Source: Flammula alnicola (lineage: Eukaryota; Basidiomycota; Agaricomycetes; Agaricales; Strophariaceae). Taken from it: 51,931 nucleotides of DNA. The stretch's first letter is position 1. Each line of letters opens with the position of its first letter. This document shows, one piece after another, positions 33,870 to 44,008 of this stretch. The translations under genes were made by a program, and so were the position numbers. The stretch lies in the NCBI GenBank assembly GCA_015499995.1, contig JADNRV010000336.1, positions 1 through 51,931 on the forward strand, given 5' to 3'. Under the pieces are notes generated by a model. The model saw only the letters and a list, made by a program, of their open reading frames with translations, had not been told where the DNA came from and did no database searches.

Positions 33870-34272
33870 TTACACGACTGAGTATGGCTGTAGCATATAT
33901 TACCATGACAATAGCATGTAAATGATATCAACTTGGGTCAAATAAAAGACAGTTAAAATATGCTAACTTGAAAATCATTCAGTGCAGAAAATCATGTATG
34001 ACTGGCCCGGAGGCCCTGCACCCGAGGGTCGACAGTTGCTCCGCAGGGGTGCTCAGTCGAATTACATGACATGAATAGTAGTGGACCGTGATGCAAATAT
34101 GGTTAAAAATTCCTGAAAATTGGGATGACCACGGTGGGTTCTATCGGCCGAGGGTTGACATTTCACCATTATCACCTACCTGCGATAGAAAAACATGATT
34201 CGCTGCATAGTCTAAATGTGTTGGTTAACTTCAGGGGTACTTTCTAGTTATGACACCAATTTAGACTGTTAT
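33870..34272. other. Spacer between gene D and the right TIR
   Basis: It is AT-rich near the stop, then shows scattered GGCCCGGAGG and CCCGAGGGTCGAC words. It is conserved in KDZ2 (43581-44008). No gene is seen. Confidence 0.5.
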
Positions 34273-34779
34273 TTGCTTTCTACTTGTACATCCCCTGGAA
34301 GACAATATGTCAAAACTACAGATCCTGTTTCTGGTGAGTGTGGGAGACGATGCAGGGTATGCCGAGGGACAACCAATTTTTGTGGAATGGACGTGTAAAG
34401 GAATGCTAGGCAGAACCCGAGGGCCATTTATATGGCCGCCCTCGGGACCAATTACCGGGCCCCTATTATCCTGCGCTAGCTGGCCCCCCTGGGAATCAAT
34501 CGCCTGGGCCCCCTGGGAATGGATTACCGGCCCCCTGGGAAGCCATTACGCCCACCCTCGGGACCGAACCCGTATGGTAACCAGGCCCTGGGTGTGCCTA
34601 TAGGACCCAGTCGCATGCAAATGAACCGTGAGACACGCGATTTCGTACCTGATCCGGCCGCACCGTGAAGCACATGACAGCTGTTGTTTCTAAGTCAGTG
34701 CGGCTAGCCCGGTGATCATTGTGATTTTGTTGATTACCGGACTCAGGTTACTAAGGTGATTGTTACACTGTCCTATGTG
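34273..34779 (-). repeat. KDZ1 right inverted terminal repeat
   Basis: This is the reverse partner of 18082-18570. It ends TGTTACACTGTCCTATGTG, contains the TTCCC-AGGGGG minisatellite in reverse and the conserved GGCCATTTATATGGCC, and is followed by the TTCAGAG duplication at 34780-34786. Confidence 0.88.
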
Positions 34780-34786
34780 TTCAGAG

Positions 34787-35047
34787 CAGCTAGTGGCTTC
34801 GAAATTCGAGCTAGCAGCGTCCTAGAGAGTTCCTCTCAAATAAAATAAAAAACCCATAAAATCAATAAAACCGTTCATCCCTGTGATAAAACGAGGCTTG
34901 AAACTACAATAAAACGTGTATTTGAATAATCCCTCATACCCACTTTAAACGAACCGCGAGGCGCTGTCTACAAGTCAGCTAGCTAAACAAAACAAACACC
35001 GTGGAATACAGCACACTACATATTTCTGAAGCTAGTAGAGCATCGCT
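34787..35047. other. Right flank of KDZ1, unclassified
   Basis: AT-rich DNA with AATAAAATAAAAAACCC and CTAG words. It continues the sequence interrupted by KDZ1 at 18074 and has no gene. Confidence 0.4.
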
Positions 35048-36716
35048 AAAGATGCTTAGTGCGGGGTGTGTGTGAACTACTAGATAATCAAGTAGTTGCT
35101 TTCAATAGACTTGTAAGGTCTATTAAAGAGATACTATCAAATCCGACTTGCTTCACTATTAATAACTACTTTACTACACTCAAACACCCAAATCAATGTT
35201 TAGTTGACTTAGTTCGTCCAAGGGGAGGATAATAGTTTTATAATATCGATACCTGATAGTAGGTGCGCGATAAAAGAAGGTGTTTAACTATGTAACGGCT
35301 GAAGCAAGGCCTTAGGCGCGTTTATAGTCAATGGGTCGTTTTAAGTCCAATAGACTTGTGTAAATTCTGGTCTGGTACTCGGAAACTAGTGCTCTATGCA
35401 CAAACTGCTAACTGATCTTGCTTTGTCTTGTTCTTCAATTGAGAAGATGGCTCTATGCCCTTTAACTTGTCTTTACTTGTCTCAAAAACTATACTTGTGG
35501 AAAGAGGCGCGCAGATGTCTTATCCGCCGACACTACAGTCCCTTAACAATGGCCAGAGGCGCGTAGACACTTTGTCTACCGACACTACAGTCCAGGTCCC
35601 CAGATGTCCTTTGACAAAGGGTAGGTTTTGAACAAGTCACTTAGACAGGTTCCTTGGCTTATAACTCTCTTTACTTGTCTTGGCGAATCACTTAGACACG
35701 TGTTCTCGTCTTAACAGTTCGTTTATATCGTTACTTGGTTTCTTTTATATTATGGGACTCTCGCTTTGAAGCTACTTGGTACTTAGAGGTGAAACACTTA
35801 AGATATAACTCTTAAGCGCTTGTATCTCGTGGGTGGTAAATTGCTTGTTTCTACGGTGTTACAGGGCTGCTTATATACTACTGAGACGATATATTATTAC
35901 ATAGACGCAATGACGAGAATATAGAGTTTTCATGGGCATTTGTGCGCGAGCGGCGGCCTTGTGGAGTACCGTTTCCGTGCTCATCGCTCAATCATGCCTT
36001 TTTGGTTGGATCGGGAGCTCAGATCGTCGTCGGTTCGGCTAACTTAAGCGCCTAAGACTTAATCCTCCTCGACCGCGTGGTATACAGGCTCGTGACCTTT
36101 CGTTTTCATTGGTATCTTGTCCTGTCATTGGCTATAGACTGACCGGAGCATAGACGCGCCTACATCTCGTCGGAGATGCTCGGGCAATCCACGCACGTTC
36201 TGTCCGAGATAATGCTCGTGATTAGGGTTGTAACCCTTCGTCCTCTGTACCCGATACTCTGGTACCCTCGGCGTGCATCTGGGATCTCGCTATGTCGAGT
36301 TATGCACCCCGGAAATCTTCCTGTACCCAGTTATTACCCGATATGGTATGTGTTCCCAATTAGGTATCCCTCTGATCCGAGCTTTGATCGGCGTTGCTAC
36401 AGCGCGTCTATGGGCGTCTGCTTTACCCCGCTGCTCCACTGTCCTCGGTGCCTTCGGCAATGTCACGCGACCTGTCCTGTAGTGTGCCTAGATGTCCGTT
36501 CTTTCTAATCTAGAGATCCGCGCCCTCGCTGTATAGGCCGGATGGTTAAGATATTACTGAAAGGCGCCTATTCCGTACACTTCATTAGATGTATTGACTG
36601 TTATCTCAATAGTTACTAATGATAATGTCGTTATTAAACCGCGCATTCCTCGTTATCTTGCATAGTTTCCTCTAGTCCTTAGTAGTCTTGTCATTGTAAT
36701 GTCCGGACTTGTAACA
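35048..36716 (-). repeat. LTR-like repeat X, copy 1
   Basis: It is nearly identical and in direct orientation to 41432-43006. Read on the minus strand it starts TGTTACAAGTCCGGACATTA, a usual type of LTR start, and runs to CCCCGCACTAAGCATC. No protein is encoded; the short shared frames (for example around 36176-36508) exist only because the DNA is duplicated. Neighbouring DNA differs between copies, so copy 1 may be a solo LTR. Confidence 0.55.
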
Positions 36717-36788
36717 TTTAGACTACATTGTAAGCTTTACTAAGTGCTAAAAATAGCTCAGGTAAGGAGAATAGTATTCCGTTCAGAG

Positions 36789-37997
36789 CTAGCCGCTCGC
36801 GGTCTCTTCATCGCTCGACCTAGTTAGGATCGCGCTCCACAGTTGTGTGTGTGGTTTAGGTCGCTGAGCGCGTAGTGGGTCTCTCAGCGGATCCACTGAA
36901 TACATGAGATCAATGTCGGAAATATTTACCATGAGGAAACCCTTCTTGGAGTATTGTCTCCCCTCGAACCTATACGATCCTCCCAACTGCATCTCCCACT
37001 GTTTCTTCGCCAAATGTCGATTCCACCATTTCTTTTAGAGACAGTGCCTGTGTAGGACGAGACAGGCGGTCCTCTGGTGACGAGAAGCGGATGCGGGGTA
37101 CCAGCAGCAGAACCATTTTCCCTTCAACACTTTCCACGAGCCCCACGTCCCCTCTGTAGTGTTCCCAGCCCTTTCTCTTTCCCCGGACCCGTCCCCATGA
37201 TTGACGGCTAATGTTCAGCGACCTGACGATGCGTGTTTGGGCCCATTCCTCGCGAGGAACCGTCGCAGCATGGCCTTGTTTAGCTCACTAACGGACGTGG
37301 CCAATCGCATTGCCTGCTGGTGAGTCGAAACCTCGGCATAGATACGTCCAGGCCGGGAAGGGTTAGCCATTACGGAGCGCGCCAGGCTCTGCGGAGTCGT
37401 AGGATGGAAAGCTAGATGGAGTATCTTGAAAAACCGCTGCATTTTCACTTCCAAGCTGGCCAGGAGTTAATGTTAGTCGCTAGGTAGTAGAAAAAACTGT
37501 GATTACAACTCACCTTGCATCCAAATCTCCCACAAGTTGTCATCTTTAAACAATGTATAGTCTGCAGTGGCGTATTCGGACTGGAACCTCGCATCCTCTG
37601 TACTTGTCCCCTGTTCCATGGCAGCTCGTCTGGTAGCTCATCGTGCCAGATCAGCGAGAAGGTGCACTTCTTCTGACCAGGTATCAGCCATAGCTTGTCA
37701 TAGCCGAGCATGGCTCACTACCGAGTCCCATCTTGTCTCCTCCTCGTCCATTTCATCTGCAACCCAAAAATGCTCAATACTGCGTTTGGTATTTCGTTTG
37801 AGGAGCAGACACATTACCTTCCAGTTCTTCCTCTCCATCTGTTAACTCATCATCTTCTAACACATCATCTGTGATTGCTTCCAAGTCCATGAACCTATTC
37901 TGTAGAGTTTCCGTCAGTTTCCTATCATGGATATGCAGACACATTATCTTAAACATACGGTGTCCGTTCTTCTTCTTTTCGCGGGGCGGTTCGACAT
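36789..37997 (-). pseudogene. SPT5-like gene, N-terminal part with NGN and KOW
   Basis: It begins at ATG 37997 with M-S-N-R-P-A-K-R-R-R, a nuclear signal. After short introns comes L-Q-N-R-F-M-D-L-E-A, an acidic stretch, and D-Y-T-L-F-K-D-D-N-L-W. Then follows an NGN-like unit (R-P-G-R-I-Y-A-E-V-S, A-T-S-V-S-E-L-N) and a KOW unit in another frame, H-Y-R-G-D-V-G-L-V-E-S-V-E-G-K and L-V-P-R-I-R-F. Y-R-F-E-G-R-Q-Y-S-K-K-G-F-L follows. The stop TGA after S-S-G-R (37215-37217) and frame changes show decay. NGN plus KOW identifies an SPT5-like elongation factor paralogue. The continuation lies about 20 kb away at 16991, beyond the nested insertions. Confidence 0.7.
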
Positions 37998-38479
37998 TCT
38001 TATTAGGCGGTATTAACCGAGTTATTTTGGTATATATGCGACTAAACTACTAGACTACTAAACTACTCTATGTCGACGCGTAATTATGGACGCGTTATTA
38101 GTACGACGAGGAAAAGAAAGAATAACAGCTCACGCCGCGCGGGCCGTGTTGTACGTGTCATTGCATTAGGGCCAGTGTTTTCTTGATTATTCATCACTTC
38201 AAACGACGTGGTTATGTCAGCACATCGGGCGCATTTACCGGCGATCCAATCACCCGCAGTAACCGTCGCCACTACACCGGCCCTAAACTCAACGCGCCTG
38301 AAAAATTCCAATGGCGGCTCTTCTGCTCTCTCTTTCGACCACTTAGATTACAATCACGTCCATATAGTAGCTATAGCACACTAATACAACAGGTTCTAGT
38401 TAGCGTATTAATACATTCCGAACACAACTACATAGAAACTAAGACAAAAAACAAAAAGTAAGTCGTAACAGGAAAAATG
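37998..38479. promoter_or_regulatory. Divergent spacer between SPT5-like gene and gene E
   Basis: It contains TTTTGGTATATATGCG near the SPT5-like start and repeated ACTAAACTAC words. No conserved frame is seen; short frames overlap on both strands. Confidence 0.35.
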
Positions 38480-41087
38480 TTAGGTGGCAGAGGTTAACGT
38501 CATACGCAGTGCAACAAGAAGATCAACATGCAGTGCAACAATACGAACAAAACCCGCGTCTCCGCTGGGCATTGGTGCGTGAATGGCCGTTCGATACGGC
38601 CGCGGTGATAAACCAGGCGGAAAAAGCCGTGTTGATTCGTATGTCGAGGTTGATCATCCCCTGCATGTAAGTGCTTCACACCATACAGCGACCGAGCAGC
38701 TAAGCACGATGAATAGACCATCATTTCCCATCTCACTTGATGGGAACAAGGAGCCTCAACGATCACAGCCAGGAAGGCCTTCGCCTTGCGGGTCTGCTGC
38801 GCTATCAAGCTGCGTCAAAAGGCCCTCTCGCCAGCCTCTCCTCGATGCCCGTCGTCAATCCAGCACCGCAACGCATGAAACGCTAGTCGCTCTAATCTCC
38901 GCCTACAAAGTGGTGGATATCTTCGCACGTCTGGAGAAGGGTAATACGGTGCCGGAGCTCCTTTGACCTAAAACTCTGACCCGGGACTTGATCCCCAAGG
39001 AAAAGGTGAGCAGCATAGGTACTTGGCTCCCAAAACTCATAATTGACCGAGCACATGTCCAGTACTTTGAGGCTGGCAAACTGCCCATCCATTCTAAAGA
39101 AATGTCGCCAGCTCCTCAATGACGCGATCCTCGATGAACCTGCACCAGAAATGGGATTACAGAACATCCATCTGCACCACCTAAGGCGCCTGGCCCGGGT
39201 AGAGACGTTGAACAAAATAGGACCTATCATCGACAATTTCCGGGTAGCAGCATTGCATCTATCATATATGTTGCATATGCCAGCTCAAACCTCCAACGAC
39301 ATTTTACCGGATCTGCCCAACAATCTAAACGATCTACTACGCTTCGAAACTCCGTGCGTCGACTTGGTTTACAATTTAAATATAATATCTGACCTTTTCA
39401 TCCAGCGCCGATCCATCCCATACACAAGCCCGAAGCCCACCCATCATTTATCGATTGTACCTCTTACTCCAAAGGAACAAGAGGGTGCGACCGCCCTGCT
39501 TGGGCAATCGACGGCGACCCAGCTCCGTCCCGCTTCAAGCCGCGCTAAATATTTCTCCCTTGTACTTGCTGTTGCCGTTCGCGCTGCGTAAGAAGCACTG
39601 GGGGCGAGAAAGTCTTGCAAGGCTATCCGAGGCCCTTGGAAATCAGCGCCCTCTCGCTCTGCGTCGGCTTGAGGACGACATTTGGCGCACGCTTTACGGA
39701 ATTGCACGGGGGAGGCCAATTATGCAATCTCTGGCCCAGCTTATGCAAATGCCATCGTGGAGAGTTATGGAGTTGCTTCCTCCGACAGATCCTGCATTCC
39801 TGTTCTTCACTGGTGAGTATACCCTGACCATTTTTGGAAACCCCATTTGAATCATTTGTTTTTGGGCAACCCCAGCGGAGCCAACTCGCCAGATAGCATG
39901 GGCCTCTGCTGCAGCAGCTCCTTCTGGATCCCCAGCTTCTCCCCAATCTGCCGCCTTTGCACGGAAGCTCCTCAGCAACCAACGCGGCTGCTAAGCTGAT
40001 ACAACCGCCCCCTCCTTGTCCATCTCATGGCGCCTCAACTCCGCCCCAGGCTCCTGAGGACCCGACGCCTCCACCCCATGCTCCTTCTGGTGATCCAGTG
40101 GCCTCTGAATGTCCTGGCAAACATCACATTATCACCCCCGTTATACCCCCTCGTCAGCCGTGTTCAGCATCCAACCCCGGCAATCCGACGCCACCCCCGC
40201 CCCCCTCTCGTCAGGTTTCTCCAGTGGTCCCTCAGCTACCTGATACTCCTGTCGTGGATCAGTCTGAAAGCGCAGTGCATGAACCGGACTCTAGTGAGCT
40301 GTCTGACATGGAGACTGAAGAGGACAGCCCAGGAGCCCCGCGACAAGATGGCGACATCGCAATGCCCGATATTCCAACAGGCAACGATGACGTCGTAATG
40401 AAAGATATTCCGCCCATCCCACGGTCGAGGATAGCAGCTGGGACTCGTTCCTCGACCCGGATCAAGGACAAGGGGCCCTTGGCATTGGCGACCAGTCCAA
40501 CCACGGTCCCGATGCCGTCCAATCTTTCCAAGGCGAAGAAGCGTCCGGCCCCGTCCAACCCGTCCAAGACAAACAAACGTCGTAGAACGACCAAGACGCC
40601 AGACACAGTCGAGAGCGACAAGGAAGAGAAGAGGGATTTTCTGCCGGTGATGGAGCCCAATACCTCTGAAAAGACATGGTATTGGCAATCGATTAATGCA
40701 GATGTATTCGTACGTTTTTTTCCCCCGTGTAGTCCTCTACGATACTGACATCGCGCTAGGCTGATCCCGAACCTGTGAACCTTGATACAAGCAAAATGCC
40801 ACAGGTAAGTGAAAGCTTTATGGCATTGCTTACATCCCTTCATTCGACCTTCAGGAATACGAGTCAGAGAAAAGCATCACTGCCTATGGCCCCAAGGGCG
40901 AGGCATTTGATTTCAAACCAACCGTCCAAGTCTTAATAATTTCTACCTACCAATCCTATGGCATGCTGATTCATTGTCAGGACGAAGCAACTCTCCAGAC
41001 CCTCCTCGCTATAGCGAATGCTGTGCAGGAAGAGTACAGGGACTCAAAGCCTCTGCACATCGCCGACAAGGACCAGTCCATGCTCCG
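38480..41087 (+). pseudogene. Gene E: unrecognised multi-exon gene, cut by repeat X
   Basis: Coding pieces in order: W-A-L-V-R-E-W-P-F-D-T-A-A-V-I (38545-38665, followed by a GTAAGT donor); H-H-L-R-R-L-A-R-V-E-T-L and L-P-N-N-L-N-D-L-L-R-F (39150-39400); E-D-D-I-W-R-T-L-Y-G-I-A-R-G (39670-39810); a proline-rich part; D-I-A-M-P-D-I-P-T-G; a basic stretch K-K-R-P-A-P-S-N; and T-W-Y-W-Q-S-I-N-A-D-V-F (40670-40710). Two clear introns follow (GTACGT...GCTAG and GTAAGT...TTCAG). The last exon ends D-K-D-Q-S-M-L-R, and its TAA is supplied by the first bases of repeat X, so the true C-terminus is gone. The start is not determined. I know no domain in it. Confidence 0.45.
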
Positions 41088-41431
41088 CTAAAGATGCTTA
41101 GTGCGGGGAGTCTGAGCGGGTCTTCTCTCTCGAGACTGGTTCTTTCTTCTTTGGTAATGGTAAAGGTAAGGGTTCTGTCCCTGCCCTTATAGAATTATAA
41201 GTGGTGCGTGGTGCTGGTGCTTTTGATGAAGAAGCTACCGCTGACGCTGGCTTATTGGCGCTCTTGTTCCCCTTGTTAGGATTACTTGAGCCCTCAATTT
41301 TGTATGGTTTTAACCGTTAAACGATTCAAATCTATACAGGTTGAAGCACGACTTTCTGTATGAATAATCGACGCCTCTTTTACCGCTACCTCGTATCAAT
41401 ATCTTAGAAACCCCCCTCGCGGTGGCTCCAG
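41088..41431 (-). mobile_element. Internal remnant of the X retroelement with PBS-like site
   Basis: On the minus strand, two bases after the LTR-like end is TGGAGCCACCGCGAGG, which could pair with a tRNA 3' end (CCA last). A reading N-P-N-K-G-N-K-S-A-N-K-P-A-S, then K-K-K-E-P-V-S-R-E-K follows, possibly a gag fragment. It closes at 41088-41108 with TAAAGATGCTTAGTGCGGGG (plus strand), a copy of the LTR end, consistent with loss of most of the element by recombination. Confidence 0.4.
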
Positions 41432-43006
41432 ATAAAGATGCTTAGTGCGGGGTGTGTGTGAACTACTAGATAATCAAGTAGTTGCTTTCAATAGACTTGT
41501 AAGGCTATTAAAGAGATACTATCAAATCCGACTTGCTTCACTATTAATAACTACTTTACTACACTCAAACACCCAAATCAATGTTTAGTTGACTTAGTTC
41601 GTCCAAGGGGAGGATAATAGTTTTATAATATCGATACCTGATAGTAGGTGCGCGATAAAAGAAGGTGTTTAACTATGTAACGGCTGAAGCAAGGCCTTAG
41701 GCGCGTTTATAGTCAATGGGTCGTTTTAAGTCCAATAGACTTGTGTAAATTCTGGTCTGGTACTCGGAAACTAGTGCTCTATGCACAAACTGCTAACTGA
41801 TCTTGCTTTGTCTTGTTCTTCAATTGAGAAGATGGCTCTATGCCCTTTAACTTGTCTTTACTTGTCTCAAAAACTATACTGTGGAAAGAGGCGCGCAGAT
41901 GTCTTATCCGCCGACACTACAGTCCCTTAACAATGGCCAGAGGCGCGTAGACGCTTTGTCTACCGACACTACAGTCCAGGTCCCCAGATGTCCTTTGACA
42001 AAGGGTAGGTTTTGAACAAGTCACTTAGACAGGTTCCTTGGCTTATAACTCTCTTTACTTGTCTTGGCGAATCACTTAGACACGCGTTCTCGTCTTAACA
42101 GTTCGTTTATATCGTTACTTGGTTTCTTTTTATATTATGGGACTCTCGCTTTGAAGCTACTTGGTACTTAGAGGTGAAACACTTAAGATATAACTCTTAA
42201 GCGCTTGTATCTCGTGGGTGGTAAATTGCTTGTATTCTACGGTGTTACAGGGCTGCTTATATACTACTGAGACGATATATTATTACATAGACGCAATGAC
42301 GAGAATATAGAGATTTCATGGGCATTTGTGCACGAGCGGCGGCCTTGTGGAGTACAGTTTCCGTGCACGTCCGCTCAATCATGCCTTTTTGGTTGGATCG
42401 GGAGCTCAGATCGTCGTCGGCTCGGCTAACTTAAGCGCCTAAGACTTAATCCTCCTCGACCGCGTGGTATACAGGCTCGTGACCTTTCGTTTTCATTGGT
42501 ATCTTGTCTTGTCATTGGCTATCGACTGACCGGAGCATAGACGCGCTTACATCTCGTCGGAGACGCTCGGGCAATCCTCACCCGTTCTGTCCGAGATAAT
42601 GCTCGTGATTAGGGTTGTAACCCTTTGTCCTCCGTACCCGATACTCTGGTACTCTCGGCGTGCATCTGGGATCTCGCTGTGTCGAGTTATGCACCCCGGA
42701 AATCTTCCTGTACCAAGTTATTACCCGATATGGTATGTGTTCCCAATTTGGTATCCCTTTGATCCGAGCTTTGATCGGCGTTGCTACAGGCGCGTCTATG
42801 GGCGTCTGCTTTACCCCGCTGCTCCACTGTCCTCGATGCCTCGGCAATGTCACGCGACCTGTCCTGTAGTGTGCCTAGATGTCCGTTCTTTTAATCTAGA
42901 GATCCGCGCCCTCGCTGTATAGGCCGGATGGTTAAGATATTACTGAAAGGCGCCTATTCCGTACACTTCATTAGATGTATTGACTGTTATCTCAATAGTT
43001 ACTAAT
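41432..43006 (-). repeat. LTR-like repeat X, copy 2 (interrupted by KDZ2)
   Basis: Very similar to 35048-36620 in the same orientation. It stops at TTACTAAT where copy 1 continues GATAATGTCG, and exactly here KDZ2 begins. That defines an empty-site comparison for the KDZ2 insertion. Confidence 0.75.
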
Positions 43007-43580
43007 CACATAGGACAGTATAACAATCACCTTAGTAACCTAAGTCCGGTAATCAACAAATCACAATGATCACCGGGCTAGCCGCACTGACTCAGAAACA
43101 ACAGGTGTCATGTGCTTCACGGTGCGGCCGGATCAGGTACGAAATTGCATGTCACACGGTTCATTTGCATGCGAATGGGTCCTATAGGCACACCCAGGGC
43201 CTGGTTACTGTACGGGTTCGGTCCCGAGGGTGGCCGTAATGGGTTCCCTGGGGGGCCCGGTATTTGATTCCCTGGGGGGCCCGGTATTTGATTCCCACCG
43301 GGGCCCGGTAATTGGTTCCCAGGGGGGGGGGGCGGAAATTGATTCCCAGGGGGCCAGGTAATAGGTTCCCAGGGGGGCCACATGGGGCGGGATAATAGGG
43401 GCCCGGTAATTGGTCCCGATGGTGGCTGTAATAAATGGCCCTCGGGTTCTACCTAGCATTCCATTCCACAAAAATTGGTTATCCCTCGGCACACCCTGCA
43501 TCTTGTCCCGCATTCACCAGAAAATAGGATCTGTAGTTTTGTCATATTGTCTTCCAGGGGATGTACAGTTAGAAAGCAAA
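43007..43580 (+). repeat. KDZ2 terminal repeat with expanded minisatellite
   Basis: Homologous to both KDZ1 ends. It has six TTCCC-AGGGGG-type units against three in the left end of KDZ1, including a run of about 12 G near 43321-43333. The G-runs on one strand could form quadruplexes; that is inference. Confidence 0.85.
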
Positions 43581-44008
43581 TAACAGTCTAAATTGGTGTC
43601 ATAACTGTACCTGTGACTTTGAGAAGTACTCTACCCCTGAAGTTGACCAACATATTTAAACTATGCAGCGAATCATGTTTTTCTACCTCAGGTAGTGATA
43701 ATGGTGAAATGTCAACCCTCGGCCGATAGAACCCACCGTGGTCATCCCAATTTGCAGGAATATTTAACCATATTTGCATCACGGTCCACTATTATTGATG
43801 TCATGTAATTCTATTGAGCACCCCATGGAGCATTTGTCGACCCTCGGGTGCAGCGCCTCCGGGCCAGTCTTTGTACATGATTTTCTGCACTGAACGATTT
43901 TGAAGTTTTCATATTTTAACTGTCTTTTATTTGACCCAAATTGATATCATTTACATGCTATTCGTCATGGTAATATATGCTACAGCCATACTCAGTTGTG
44001 TAACTACA

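Larger units (their letters stand above)
18082..34779. mobile_element. KDZ1: complete 16.7-kb KDZ transposon carrying a TET/JBP gene
   Basis: Inverted termini start CACATAGGACAGTGTAACA and are flanked by TTCAGAG duplications. Six genes lie inside: TET/JBP dioxygenase, gene A, CxC2-KDZ transposase, gene B, Zn2Cys6-like gene C and repeat protein gene D. Association of fungal TET/JBP genes with KDZ transposons is established knowledge; the C/D pair as regular cargo is inferred here from KDZ2 and from 1-2059. The transposase and TET genes have in-frame stops and gene C is frameshifted, so this copy is probably no longer autonomous. Confidence 0.88.

Noticed and set aside
36176..36508. Frame shared with 42599-42922
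   Set aside because: Conserved only because repeat X is duplicated; changes between the copies do not respect the frame (frameshifting indels).
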